Source: an uncultured Flavobacteriaceae bacterium (GTDB lineage: Bacteria; Bacteroidota; Bacteroidia; Flavobacteriales; Flavobacteriaceae). Taken from it: a stretch of DNA of 64,000 nt. Within the stretch, counting starts at the first letter, position 1; each line of letters begins with the position of its first letter. Under the pieces are notes generated by a model. That model had not been told where the DNA came from, did not search any database, and saw only the letters and a program-made list of their open reading frames with translations. The stretch covers positions 160,950 through 224,949 of the forward strand of contig CANLRK010000004.1 of assembly GCA_947493535.1 (NCBI GenBank), in the 5' to 3' direction. The position numbers and the translations under genes were made by a program. Below, piece after piece: positions 39,214 to 48,588 of the stretch.

Positions 39214-41130
39214 TTATTCTTTGTCTACAACAAATTTCAATTCATAAAACGTGCCTTCACGTTCTAATAATTTAATTGTTCCGTTTAGTTGTCTGGAAAA
39301 TATATCGATTAATTTTGTTCCTAAACCAGAGCTTTCGTCTAAAGGATGAAACCCAACTCCATCATCTCCTATAATCATTTCAAAAGTGGTAGCTCCTACA
39401 TTTTTTAGCTCCAAAAAAATAGTTCCTTTTTGTTTATTCACAAAAGCGTATTTTAATGAATTTGCAATTATTTCATTAACAATTAAACTTAATGGTAATA
39501 GTGTTTTAATACTTAACTCTTCATCTACTATCGCTAAGCTTTTACTTACTTGCTTGTCTAAACCATAACTATCAATAATATCCGAAACCAAATCTGTTAA
39601 ATGATTTTTTACATTAATCAATCTTAGGTTTTCTGTACTATACATATTTTCATGCAGCTTAGCCATGGATAAAACTCTTCGTTGAGTGTTTTTAAACATG
39701 TCCGTTATCTTACTGTCATCAACCTCTTTTGACTGCAATCTTAATAAACTATTAACTACCTGCAAGTTATTTTTAACCCTATGATGAATTTCTTTCATCA
39801 TTACTTGTTTTTCTTCATTCTGCTCTCTTAATAGTTCTGAAACAACTTTATTTTTATTCAACACTCTTTTTGTAAAAAGCGCTATGAATGAAATAAGCAT
39901 TATACCTAAAATGGCTATTCCTAAAAATATTTTATTGTTTTTAAGTCTAAGTCTTTGTAGTTTATTATTAGCTGATAAAAGCTCTATTTCTTTTTGTTTT
40001 TCCTTAAGATCAGCGTTAGATTGTTTTATTAGTATAGATTCTTCTATTTTATCATTCTGAATACTATCACTTAGCTTATTATATGCTTGCTCGTAAGCAA
40101 ATGCTTGTTTCCAATTTAATTTTCCAACGTAAACATCTCTTAATAATTTAGTAGCTTTAACTAAACTCTCTAAAGCATTTTCTTTTTTTGCTATTTCATA
40201 CGCTTCAAGACCTACTTCTTTCGCTTTTTTAAAATTTCCTTTTTTAACATATACTTCTCCTAAATAAATTAACGAAATAGCTACTCCTTTAAAGTCATTA
40301 TGCTCTCGTTCTAACTCTAAACTTTTGGTATAATATGCTAAAGCCTTATCGTATTCTTTTTTTCTATAATATACTTCTCCAAATAAATCATACGTAATAC
40401 CTATACCGTACGATTCTTTAGATAATTCACGAGCTTTTAAACTTTGGGTTAACAATACTAAAGCAGAATCTAACTCTTTCCTATCAGATAGTATTTGCCC
40501 CAGATTAGTTAAGGCCATTGCTACACAACGATAGTTTTTATACCTTTTACATAAGGTTAGTGACTTATTATAAAAACTCTCTGCTTTTTCATAATTTTTA
40601 ATATCATGATAGAGAGAACCCAAATTATTATAGGCTTCTGGCAACAACACACTGTCTTTAATTTGCTCTTGAATGGCTATACATTCATGATAATAGTTTA
40701 ATGCTTCCACATAATTACCTTTATCATGAGTTATAATTGCTTTGTTATTAACAGTTGCAGCCATGTAACTGAATAGCATTCTGTTTTTAGCAGACAACTT
40801 ATCGTCCCTTAACACAACACCTGACAACTTTTTTGTAAGGTAATTATTCATCCAGCTATTATACTTTGTCCATAGATTTTCATCCCAAGACAATTCAATT
40901 ATATCATTTATGTATTTTAGCTTAAGTGAATCTGTTTTTGACTCGTGAAACTTTTTTAAGGACGAATTAACCAGTTCTCTATCTTCCTCTGATAATTTTG
41001 TTAGCTCTAAACTATCAACTAAGTAATAGTTTTTATCTGCAAATGTTTGTGCAACTACAGATTGGCTATATAAACACAATACAACTGTTACTATATAATA
41101 AAAAATATATTTCCTTTTATAAACCAGCAT
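39214..41130 (-). CDS. TPR-containing sensor histidine kinase (HisKA_2 type)
   Basis: Starting at ATG 41130 the protein has 638 residues; an in-frame ATG at 41217 would place the start beyond the pckA terminator (41168-41203), so I reject it. Residues 1-28 are a signal peptide ending SVVAQT. Periplasmic TPRs occupy about 125-370 (AYNNLGSLYHDIKNYEKAESFY, then several related units), then a coiled segment, one membrane helix (about 430-450) and the kinase with EIHHRVKNNLQVVNSLLRLQ, NEIIANSLKYAFVN, IGDDGVGFHP and SGLGTKLI. It is cotranscribed with the downstream kinase. Confidence 0.9.
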   Translation of the reverse strand: MLVYKRKYIFYYIVTVVLCLYSQSVVAQTFADKNYYLVDSLELTKLSEEDRELVNSSLKKFHESKTDSLKLKYINDIIELSWDENLWTKYNSWMNNYLTKKLSGVVLRDDKLSAKNRMLFSYMAATVNNKAIITHDKGNYVEALNYYHECIAIQEQIKDSVLLPEAYNNLGSLYHDIKNYEKAESFYNKSLTLCKRYKNYRCVAMALTNLGQILSDRKELDSALVLLTQSLKARELSKESYGIGITYDLFGEVYYRKKEYDKALAYYTKSLELEREHNDFKGVAISLIYLGEVYVKKGNFKKAKEVGLEAYEIAKKENALESLVKATKLLRDVYVGKLNWKQAFAYEQAYNKLSDSIQNDKIEESILIKQSNADLKEKQKEIELLSANNKLQRLRLKNNKIFLGIAILGIMLISFIALFTKRVLNKNKVVSELLREQNEEKQVMMKEIHHRVKNNLQVVNSLLRLQSKEVDDSKITDMFKNTQRRVLSMAKLHENMYSTENLRLINVKNHLTDLVSDIIDSYGLDKQVSKSLAIVDEELSIKTLLPLSLIVNEIIANSLKYAFVNKQKGTIFLELKNVGATTFEMIIGDDGVGFHPLDESSGLGTKLIDIFSRQLNGTIKLLEREGTFYELKFVVDKE

Positions 41131-41167
41131 ACATAAAGGTAAGGTAATTATTAAAGTTACAAAAAAT

Positions 41168-41203
41168 AAAAAATCCCAAGGTGCTTCCTTGGGATTTTTT
41201 ATT
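41168..41203 (-). terminator. Terminator after pckA
   Basis: AAATCCCAAGG pairs with CCTTGGGATTT around TGCTT, with A- and T-runs on both sides. It separates pckA from the kinase pair. Confidence 0.85.
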
Positions 41204-41222
41204 TTTTGATATATCAAAAGAT

Positions 41223-42818
41223 CTATACTAACGGACCTCCTTTTAAAATTTCTTCATTTGCATACTCTTCAAACTGAGCGAAATTCTTTTTAAACGATGT
41301 TGCCAACTCATTAGCTTTAGCATCATATGCTTCTGTATCACTCCATGTACCACGTGGGTTTAACACCTCATCTGGTACATTTTCACATGTTGTTGGCATT
41401 GACAAACCAAATATTGGATGTTGCACAAAATCAACATTATCTAAACGTCCTTCTAAAGCCTCTGTAATCATCGCTCTGGTGTACTTTAACTTCATACGGT
41501 TTCCTACACCATAAGGTCCACCAGTCCACCCTGTATTAACCAACCAAACATTAACTCCTGCTTCTTGCATTTTAGCACTTAACATTTCTGCATATTTAGT
41601 TGGGTGTAACGGCATAAATGGCGCACCAAAACAAGCCGAAAAACTTGGTAAAGGCTCATTAATTCCAGCCTCTGTTCCTGCTACTTTTGCTGTGTACCCA
41701 GAAATAAAGTGATATGCTGCTTGACCTGGCGTTAATTTTGATATTGGAGGCAATACTCCAAACGCATCAGCTGTTAAGAAAAATATATTCTTCGGGTTTT
41801 TCCCTATAGAAGGTTCTTGAATATTATTAATATGGTAAATCGGATAACTTACACGTGTGTTTTGTGTGATAGATGTGTCTTCAAAATCTACCTTACCCGC
41901 AGCATCCATAATTACATTTTCTAAAATTGCACCTCTTTTGATAGCATTAAAAATGTCTGGTTCTTTTTCTGCCGATAAGTCGATTACTTTTGCATAACAT
42001 CCTCCTTCAAAATTGAACACGGTATTCTCGTTAGTCCATCCATGCTCGTCATCACCAATTAGTTTACGCTCTGGGTCTGCCGATAACGTTGTTTTTCCTG
42101 TACCTGACAAACCAAAGAAAATGGCTGTTTCGCCATTTTTACCAACGTTTGCAGAGCAGTGCATTGGTAACGTATTTTTATACACAGGTAAAATGAAGTT
42201 TAATGCCGAAAAAATTCCTTTTTTAATTTCTCCGGTATATCCAGTACCTCCAATTAAAGCTATTTTTCTAGTAAAATCTAAAATAGCAAAATTGTGCTGA
42301 CGAGTTCCATCTACAGCAGGATTTGCCATAAAACCTGGAGCGTTAACCACAGTCCATTCTGGAGAAAAACTTTCTAACTCCTCTTCTGTTGGACGTAAAA
42401 ACATATTATGAGCAAACATATTTGACCATGGATACTCGTTAATTACTCTAATGTTTAATTTATAGTTTTCATCTGCACAAGCGTAACTATCTCTTACAAA
42501 GACTTCTTTTTCTGATAAGTAAGCTGTTACCTTGTCGTATAATTTTTGAAATTTATCTGAATCGAAAGGGATGTTAATATCTCCCCACCATATTTTATCA
42601 GCTGTGGTAGCATCTTTTACAATAAACCTATCTTTTGGAGATCTACCTGTAAATTCACCTGTGTTAATAGCCAAAGCTCCTGAAGCAGCTTCTACTCCTA
42701 TGCCTTTAGCTATGGTTACATCATGCAACTCATCAGAAGATAAATTGTATTGGATTTTTGCATTTCTGATTCCGTATTGTTCTAATGAAATCATGTTCTT
42801 TGTATCATTACCAGCCAT
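41223..42818 (-). CDS. pckA: Phosphoenolpyruvate carboxykinase (ATP)
   Basis: The enzyme converts oxaloacetate to PEP in gluconeogenesis. Starting at ATG 42818 (MAGNDTKNMISLEQYG) it has 531 residues; an upstream in-frame ATG at 42863 coincides with the promoter's minus-7 element and is unlikely. Motifs: INTGEFTGRSPKDRFIV near 55, the P-loop GLSGTGKTTLSADP near 237, the metal site GDDEHGW near 256, FEGGCYAK near 273 and TRVSYPIYHI. Together with fbp (62650) it covers two committed steps of gluconeogenesis, suited to amino-acid or protein feeding. Confidence 0.96.
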   Translation of the reverse strand: MAGNDTKNMISLEQYGIRNAKIQYNLSSDELHDVTIAKGIGVEAASGALAINTGEFTGRSPKDRFIVKDATTADKIWWGDINIPFDSDKFQKLYDKVTAYLSEKEVFVRDSYACADENYKLNIRVINEYPWSNMFAHNMFLRPTEEELESFSPEWTVVNAPGFMANPAVDGTRQHNFAILDFTRKIALIGGTGYTGEIKKGIFSALNFILPVYKNTLPMHCSANVGKNGETAIFFGLSGTGKTTLSADPERKLIGDDEHGWTNENTVFNFEGGCYAKVIDLSAEKEPDIFNAIKRGAILENVIMDAAGKVDFEDTSITQNTRVSYPIYHINNIQEPSIGKNPKNIFFLTADAFGVLPPISKLTPGQAAYHFISGYTAKVAGTEAGINEPLPSFSACFGAPFMPLHPTKYAEMLSAKMQEAGVNVWLVNTGWTGGPYGVGNRMKLKYTRAMITEALEGRLDNVDFVQHPIFGLSMPTTCENVPDEVLNPRGTWSDTEAYDAKANELATSFKKNFAQFEEYANEEILKGGPLV

Positions 42819-42860
42819 AATAATAGTGTGTTGTACTATGTTTAGTTTAGTTATAAAGGG

Positions 42861-42868
42861 CAAAAATA
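42861..42868 (-). promoter_or_regulatory. pckA promoter, minus-7 element
   Basis: On the minus strand TATTTTTG fits TAnnTTTG and lies 42 nt before the pckA ATG at 42818, which supports that start. Confidence 0.55.
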
Positions 42869-42892
42869 ATAAAAAATACTAGCAATTAGCCT

Positions 42893-43282
42893 TTAGCGTT
42901 GTTTTATGTTGATAAAACTTCTTAACAACAATGCCCATCCAATAATTAAAAGTATCCCGCCTATTGGTGTAATTATACCTATAGCAGAAAAATCAATACC
43001 CGTTACACTACTTGTTGATAACAAATAAATAGATCCTGAAAAGAACAATACACCTATTAAAATTATTATATACACCCGCCTTTTATATGTTTCAGAAACT
43101 TGATGAAACATACCTAAAAAAAGTAACAAAAAAACATGGTACATTTGATATCTCACCCCTGTTTCAAAAGAAGTTAAACTAGCTTCAGGTAATAACTCCT
43201 TTAATTTATGTGCGCCAAATGCACCTAAAACAATAGCAATAATTGCTAGTACTGCTGCTGTAATTAATATTCTTTTATTCAT
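42893..43282 (-). CDS. DUF423 membrane protein
   Basis: The 129-residue protein has four hydrophobic helices and the DUF423 (YgdD-type) signature: VLGAFGAHKLKELLPE followed by SFETGVRYQMYHVFLLLFLG, and a C-terminal ITPIGGILLIIGWALLL. It is an inner-membrane protein of unknown function, conserved across bacteria. It shares its 5' region with the divergent saccharopine dehydrogenase-like gene. Confidence 0.88.
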   Translation of the reverse strand: MNKRILITAAVLAIIAIVLGAFGAHKLKELLPEASLTSFETGVRYQMYHVFLLLFLGMFHQVSETYKRRVYIIILIGVLFFSGSIYLLSTSSVTGIDFSAIGIITPIGGILLIIGWALLLRSFINIKQR

Positions 43283-43289
43283 AATAAAA

Positions 43290-43320
43290 TTGGTTTAAAC
43301 AAGTGTAGGTTATATCTTTG
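43290..43320 (+). promoter_or_regulatory. Promoter of the saccharopine dehydrogenase-like gene
   Basis: TTG at 43290-43292 and TATCTTTG at 43313-43320 are 20 bp apart, a good Bacteroidota promoter. The ATG is 44 nt downstream. Confidence 0.68.
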
Positions 43321-43364
43321 TTTGTAATTATTTTATTTTCAAAAAATAAATCCATACCACAAAA

Positions 43365-44729
43365 ATGAGAAAAATTTTAGTAATAGGTGCGGGAAAATCT
43401 GCCTCTAATTTAATCACCTATTTAATTGAAAAATCAGAACAAGAAAATCTCCATATCACTATTGGCGATTTAAATATTGACCATGCCAATACCCTTATAA
43501 ATAATAATGCTAATGCTACGGCAATAACCTTAGATATTTTTAACGATACTGATAGAAAAAACGCAGTTAAAAATGCTGATATTGTTATCTCTATGCTTCC
43601 TGCTCGCTTCCATGTAGAGGTTGCTAAAGATTGTATTGCTTATGAAAAACATATGGTTACCGCATCATATATCAGTAAAGAAATGCAGGCCTTGGATGCT
43701 GAAGCAAAAGCAAAAGGCTTAGTGTTTATGAATGAAATTGGTTTAGATCCAGGACTAGATCATATGAGTGCCATGCAAGTAATTGACAGTATACATGATA
43801 AGGGAGGGGAAATGTTACTGTTTGAATCTTTTTGTGGTGGTTTAGTAGCCCCTGAAAGCGATACCAATTTATGGAACTATAAATTTACTTGGAACCCACG
43901 TAATGTTGTGTTAGCTGGGCAAGGTGGTGCTGCAAAATTCATACAAGAAGGTAAGTATAAATACATACCTTACAACCGTTTGTTTAGAAGAACCGAATTT
44001 TTAAAAGTTGAAGGTTACGGAAAATTTGAAGCTTATGCCAATAGAGACTCTTTAAGCTACCGTAGCGTTTATGGTTTAGATGATATTCCTACACTTTATC
44101 GCGGAACTATACGTCGTGTTGGATATTCAAAAGCATGGAACTGCTTTATAACCTTAGGAATGACTGACGATTCTTACACTATTGAAGATTCAGAAAACAT
44201 GAGCTACCGTGATTTTGTAAACTCATTTTTACCTTATAGCCCAACTGACTCTGTTGAATTAAAATTCAGACACAATCTGAAAATTGATCAAGATGATGAA
44301 ATTTGGGATAAGTTTTTAGAGCTTGATTTATTTAATGCTACTAAAAAGGTTGGCTTGGTAAATGCAACGCCTGCTCAGATACTTCAGAAAATATTACAAG
44401 ATTCTTGGACATTGCAAAAAGACGACAAAGATATGATTGTAATGTATCATAAATTTGGATATGAATTAAACGGAAAGAAACACCAAATTGACTCTAAAAT
44501 GGTTATTCTTGGCGATGATCAAACTTTTACCGCTATGTCAAAAACTGTGGGATTACCTGTTGCTATTGCAACACTACAGATATTAAATGGAAAGATTAAA
44601 ACACCTGGAGTTCAATTACCTATTTCAAAAGAAGTATACACTCCTATTTTAAAAGAGTTAGAAGACTACGGAGTTATTTTTAAAGAAACTGAAGTACCTT
44701 ACCTAGGCTACAACCCTGATAGGCTATAA
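43365..44729 (+). CDS. Saccharopine dehydrogenase-like protein
   Basis: The 454-residue oxidoreductase has an N-terminal Rossmann fold, ILVIGAGKSASNLITYL, with ADIVISMLPARFHVEVAKDC near 70, and the saccharopine dehydrogenase C-terminal domain with MNEIGLDPGLDHMSAMQVID near 124 and ESFCGGLVAPESDTNLWNYK near 150. It probably acts in lysine breakdown by the saccharopine route, reductively or oxidatively; related enzymes include carboxynorspermidine and lysine 6-dehydrogenases. It has its own promoter and terminator. Confidence 0.88.
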   Translation: MRKILVIGAGKSASNLITYLIEKSEQENLHITIGDLNIDHANTLINNNANATAITLDIFNDTDRKNAVKNADIVISMLPARFHVEVAKDCIAYEKHMVTASYISKEMQALDAEAKAKGLVFMNEIGLDPGLDHMSAMQVIDSIHDKGGEMLLFESFCGGLVAPESDTNLWNYKFTWNPRNVVLAGQGGAAKFIQEGKYKYIPYNRLFRRTEFLKVEGYGKFEAYANRDSLSYRSVYGLDDIPTLYRGTIRRVGYSKAWNCFITLGMTDDSYTIEDSENMSYRDFVNSFLPYSPTDSVELKFRHNLKIDQDDEIWDKFLELDLFNATKKVGLVNATPAQILQKILQDSWTLQKDDKDMIVMYHKFGYELNGKKHQIDSKMVILGDDQTFTAMSKTVGLPVAIATLQILNGKIKTPGVQLPISKEVYTPILKELEDYGVIFKETEVPYLGYNPDRL

Positions 44730-44753
44730 ACACCCTCAGTTTCTATAAACAAC

Positions 44754-44779
44754 AAAAGCCACACAATTGTGTGGCTTTT
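44754..44779. terminator. Bidirectional terminator between convergent genes
   Basis: A 26-bp perfect palindrome, AAAAGCCACACAA with its complement, serves the saccharopine dehydrogenase-like gene and ssb from both sides. Confidence 0.85.
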
Positions 44780-44799
44780 CTTTATGTAAATTGTTTAAG

Positions 44800-45135
44800 C
44801 TATTTTTTACCAAGCATTAATAGCTCATTAGCAACAATCTCGGTAATATACCGTTTGTTTCCATTCTTGTCTTCATAACTTCTTGAGGTTAACTTCCCTT
44901 CAATTGCAACTTCTTCTCCTTTGCTTAAATAGCTTTCTATAATTTGAGCAGTATTACCCCATGCAACAATATTATGCCATTGGGTTTCAGTTACCTTCTC
45001 TCCCTTGCTATTTTTATAACTATCATTAGTAGCCATAGTAAATTTTGCTAATTTCTTTCCGCTTTCTAGTGTAATAACTTCTGGTTGAGTTCCTAAATTC
45101 CCAATCAACTGTACTTTGTTTCTTAATGTGTTCAT
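44800..45135 (-). CDS. ssb: Single-stranded DNA-binding protein, short form
   Basis: The 111-residue OB-fold protein begins MNTLRNKVQLIGNLGTQPEV and has WHNIVAWGNTAQIIESYLSKG and SYEDKNGNKRYITEIVA. It ends LLMLGKK straight after the OB fold; the disordered linker and acidic DDDIPF-type tail that recruits repair proteins are absent. It therefore looks like an accessory SSB and not the main replication SSB, which should lie elsewhere. Confidence 0.92.
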   Translation of the reverse strand: MNTLRNKVQLIGNLGTQPEVITLESGKKLAKFTMATNDSYKNSKGEKVTETQWHNIVAWGNTAQIIESYLSKGEEVAIEGKLTSRSYEDKNGNKRYITEIVANELLMLGKK

Positions 45136-45320
45136 AATAAATTTATTTTTAATGTTAAACAGTTAATACCCTCGAACACCTATGTTTCGATACTACAAAG
45201 ATGCAAACCATTATAATATTTAATCGGTTATTACTTACTTACTGTCAATTGTAAATAATTGTAACCGTTTGTAAACGGTTTTTTGTACCTTAGTAAGATC
45301 TGGAAAAAAAGTCAATTTCT

Positions 45321-45908
45321 ATGCATAAAAAAAGTCTCATCATTACCTTGCTTTTAATCTCTCCGTTGTGGATTTCTGCTCAAGATTTTTTCCAACAACT
45401 AAGTGCTTGTGCTGAAGACATCATAGATAAAAACATTGTATATGACCCTACTTACTTTACAATCAATTACCCTAATGGTGATATTCCTGAGAACAAAGGG
45501 GTTTGTACTGATGTGGTAATACGTAGTTATAGAAAAATGGGTATTGACCTACAGAAAGAAGTACACGATGATATGAAAAACAACTTCTCTTTATATCCAA
45601 AAAAATGGGGTTTACACAAACCAGACACCAATATTGACCACAGAAGAGTACCAAACTTAATGACCTATTTTAAACGGCATAATGCTGAACTCCCTATAAC
45701 AACAAACGGAAAAGATTATTTACCCGGTGATATTGTTTGTTGGAGTTTAGGTGGTGGTTTAACACATATAGGCATTGTTATAGATCAAATGTCGCACGAC
45801 AGACAGCGGCATTTAATTGTGCACAACATCGGTAATGGGCAAATAGCCGAAGATATTTTATTTGACTATATTATTATTGGACACTATCGGTATAAAAATA
45901 GAGTATGA
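45321..45908 (+). CDS. DUF1287 secreted protein
   Basis: The 195-residue protein has a signal peptide (1-20, ending ISAQD) and the DUF1287 domain: YDPTYFTINYPNGDIPENKGVC, TDVVIRSYRKMGIDLQ, NIDHRRVPNLMTYFKRH, DYLPGDIVCWSLGGGLTHIG. Conserved Cys, His and Asp residues in an NlpC/P60-like order suggest a cell-wall hydrolase, but this is not proven. Its stop overlaps the next gene's start by 4 nt. Confidence 0.87.
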   Translation: MHKKSLIITLLLISPLWISAQDFFQQLSACAEDIIDKNIVYDPTYFTINYPNGDIPENKGVCTDVVIRSYRKMGIDLQKEVHDDMKNNFSLYPKKWGLHKPDTNIDHRRVPNLMTYFKRHNAELPITTNGKDYLPGDIVCWSLGGGLTHIGIVIDQMSHDRQRHLIVHNIGNGQIAEDILFDYIIIGHYRYKNRV

Positions 45909-46255
45909 AAAAAACTTGTATTGAATGTAACAAGCCTATTAAAGGGCGAGCCGACAAAAAGTTTTGTGATGATAGTTGTCGTAATGAATATAACAACCGT
46001 ATTAATAAAGATTCTAAAAATTTAATACGAAACATAAACAATCGTTTACGCAAAAACTGGCGCATATTAGAAGCTTTAAATCCTGATGAAAAAACAAAAA
46101 CTACACGTAGCAAACTCATCGAAAAAGGTTTTGATTTTTCCTACTTTACTTCAACATATACCACAAAAAAGGGCACGGTATATTACTTTGTATACAACCA
46201 AGGATATTTACCTTTAGAAAACGAGTATTATGCTTTAGTAAAACGAAAAGACTGA
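45905..46255 (+). CDS. Small zinc-ribbon protein
   Basis: The 116-residue protein has an N-terminal zinc ribbon: Cys5-x2-Cys8 and FCDDSC (21, 25). A basic helical segment follows (NNRINKDSKNLIRNINNRLRK), then a compact C-terminal domain. It is probably a cytoplasmic nucleic-acid-binding protein conserved in Flavobacteriaceae; the function is unknown. It overlaps the DUF1287 gene by 4 nt. Confidence 0.82.
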   Translation: MKKTCIECNKPIKGRADKKFCDDSCRNEYNNRINKDSKNLIRNINNRLRKNWRILEALNPDEKTKTTRSKLIEKGFDFSYFTSTYTTKKGTVYYFVYNQGYLPLENEYYALVKRKD

Positions 46256-46302
46256 CACCTTTTGTCACCCATAAACAGTTTCAACAATTTAATGTTTACA
46301 TT

Positions 46303-48588
46303 ATGCTAAAAAAAATAATCGCGCTATTCATATTAGGTTTTGCTGCATACGCAAGTATTACCATGCAATTACCTTCAAACAATTATATCAACAACCCAAG
46401 TAATACTGAATTTTCCAACACCAAAGCTTTCAGGCATGTACAAAATATAGGTCGTGAAGCTCATCCCGTTGGCACAAAAGCTCACGAACAAGTAGCCACA
46501 TATATAATACACGAATTAAAAAAACTTGGATTAGAAGTATACACACAAGAAGGTAACAGTTTTAGTGATTGGGGTGCTTTTGCCAAAGTAAAAAACATTT
46601 TCACTAGAATTAAAGGCACAAACAACTCAAAAGCTTTAGTACTAATGAGCCATTACGACAGCGCAGGACACTCCGCAAAAGGAGCAAGTGATGCAGCTAG
46701 TGGCGTTGCAACTGTTTTAGAAGGAATTAGAGCTTTTGTGGCTAATAAAACACCACATAAAAACGATATCATAATTCTATTTACAGACGGCGAAGAACTT
46801 GGGTTAAATGGCGCTAAACTATTTGTGAAAGAACACCCTTGGGTAAATGATATTGGTTTAATTTTAAATTTTGAAGCTAGAGGTAGTGGAGGCCCATCAT
46901 TTACATTAATTGAAACCAATAAAGGAAATGCTCATTTAATTAATGAATTCATAAAAGCAAATCCTGAATTTCCTGTGGCAAACTCATTAGCATACAGCAT
47001 ATATAAAAAACTTCCTAACGATACTGATTTAACTGTATTTAGAAAAGAAGCCAACATTGAAGGGTTTAATTTCGCTTTTATTGATGATCATTACGACTAT
47101 CATTCAGCTTTAGACACCCCTGAAAGACTCAATAATAACACACTTTCACATCAAGCGAGTTATTTAATGCCCTTACTTGAACATTTTGGAAATACTAACC
47201 TTACTAAAACTGAAGTAACTACAAATAACGTATATTTTAACTCCCCATTAGGCATGCACAGTTACCCATTTTCATGGGGACTACCATTAGTAATTATAGC
47301 TTTTTTATTATTTATTGCAACATTTATATATGGTAAACGAAAAAAGAAACTCAATAACAAAGAAATAGGAAAAGGATTTTTAGCTTTATTTATAGCTTTA
47401 TTCATTAACGGAATAATTGGTTTTTTTGGATGGAAACTACTCTTAAAAATCTACCCTCAATACAATGAAATATTACACGGTTTTACCTATAATGGGCATT
47501 TATATATTGCTTTTTTTGCATTACTAGCTTTGAGTATATGCTGGTATTGCTATAAAAAAGTATATACCCCAACCAATACAAAAGAGTTACTAGTAGTTCC
47601 TATTTTTATTTGGTTAGTAATCAACCTTATTATTTCATTAGAATTAACTGGAGCCAGCTTTTTTATAATTCCTTTATTTTTTACCATTGCATTATTTTTC
47701 TTTTTAATACAAAAAGAAAAACCAAGCATATTTGCTATTAGTTTATTGTGCTTACCTGCTGTATTTATTCTCACCCCTTTTATACCCCAATTCCCCATTG
47801 CTCTAGGTTTAAAAATTTTAGTATCTACTAGTGTGTTAACTACTCTTACTTTCACTTTATTACTACCGGCAACCGGATTTATTCGTCGGAAAAAATCACT
47901 TGGACATCTGTTTTTGTTAAGTAGCTGTATCATTTTTATTATTGCACATACCAAAAGTGATTTTGCAGAAAACAGGCCAAAACCAAACAGCTTAGTCTAT
48001 TTTCATAATAACGATACTAACAATAGCTATTGGTTAAGTTATGATACCATGCTTGATAGCTGGAATGAAAAATATTTTAGCAATACCTCTACTCAAAATG
48101 CCTCTATTAGTTTTAATAGTAAATACCAAACCCCATTTAAAAAGTATGCTGAAGCTGAAAATATTCCTGTAGCGAAATCAACTATCAATATTTCTATAGA
48201 TACTATTGTTAACAACCAACGTAGAATTCGTGTATGTATTGAACCAAAACGCACACTAAACAGTATAGAAATTAACTCAAAAACTAAGTCCGATTTGATT
48301 GATTTTCAAATAAACGGAACTACTATTCCTACTAAGATAGACTCAAAATTTTTCAAAAAAGGGAGTCCGCGTATTGCTACATATCATGTAGTAAACAACG
48401 AACCTTTGGAATTAAGTTTTAGTATTCCAGTAAATAAAAACCCTCATATTGAATTATTAGAAATATCACACGATTTACTAAATAATACAGCTTTTAACAT
48501 TTCAAAAAGACCTAGCAACATGATTCCCAAACCTTTTGTAATTAATGATGCTATTATTGTAAAAAACACATTAAAATTTAATGAATAA
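46303..48588 (+). CDS. M28-family membrane aminopeptidase
   Basis: The 761-residue protein has an N-terminal anchor (5-22), an M28 zinc peptidase domain (about 45-310) and nine or so membrane helices (325-550), then a soluble C-terminal domain. Zinc ligands and the catalytic Glu are seen in LMSHYDSAGHSAKGASDAASG, ILFTDGEELGLNGAKLF, LNFEARGSGGPS and DHYDYHSALDTPERLN. The layout resembles ER metallopeptidase-like (Fxna/ERMP1) proteins. It overlaps the next gene by 8 nt. Confidence 0.9.
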   Translation: MLKKIIALFILGFAAYASITMQLPSNNYINNPSNTEFSNTKAFRHVQNIGREAHPVGTKAHEQVATYIIHELKKLGLEVYTQEGNSFSDWGAFAKVKNIFTRIKGTNNSKALVLMSHYDSAGHSAKGASDAASGVATVLEGIRAFVANKTPHKNDIIILFTDGEELGLNGAKLFVKEHPWVNDIGLILNFEARGSGGPSFTLIETNKGNAHLINEFIKANPEFPVANSLAYSIYKKLPNDTDLTVFRKEANIEGFNFAFIDDHYDYHSALDTPERLNNNTLSHQASYLMPLLEHFGNTNLTKTEVTTNNVYFNSPLGMHSYPFSWGLPLVIIAFLLFIATFIYGKRKKKLNNKEIGKGFLALFIALFINGIIGFFGWKLLLKIYPQYNEILHGFTYNGHLYIAFFALLALSICWYCYKKVYTPTNTKELLVVPIFIWLVINLIISLELTGASFFIIPLFFTIALFFFLIQKEKPSIFAISLLCLPAVFILTPFIPQFPIALGLKILVSTSVLTTLTFTLLLPATGFIRRKKSLGHLFLLSSCIIFIIAHTKSDFAENRPKPNSLVYFHNNDTNNSYWLSYDTMLDSWNEKYFSNTSTQNASISFNSKYQTPFKKYAEAENIPVAKSTINISIDTIVNNQRRIRVCIEPKRTLNSIEINSKTKSDLIDFQINGTTIPTKIDSKFFKKGSPRIATYHVVNNEPLELSFSIPVNKNPHIELLEISHDLLNNTAFNISKRPSNMIPKPFVINDAIIVKNTLKFNE

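Noticed and set aside
41131-41217. 29-residue N-terminal extension of the TPR histidine kinase
   Set aside because: The extension runs through the pckA terminator hairpin; starting at 41130 gives a normal signal peptide.
42819-42863. 15-residue N-terminal extension of pckA
   Set aside because: The upstream ATG coincides with the minus-7 promoter element, so it is not within the transcript.
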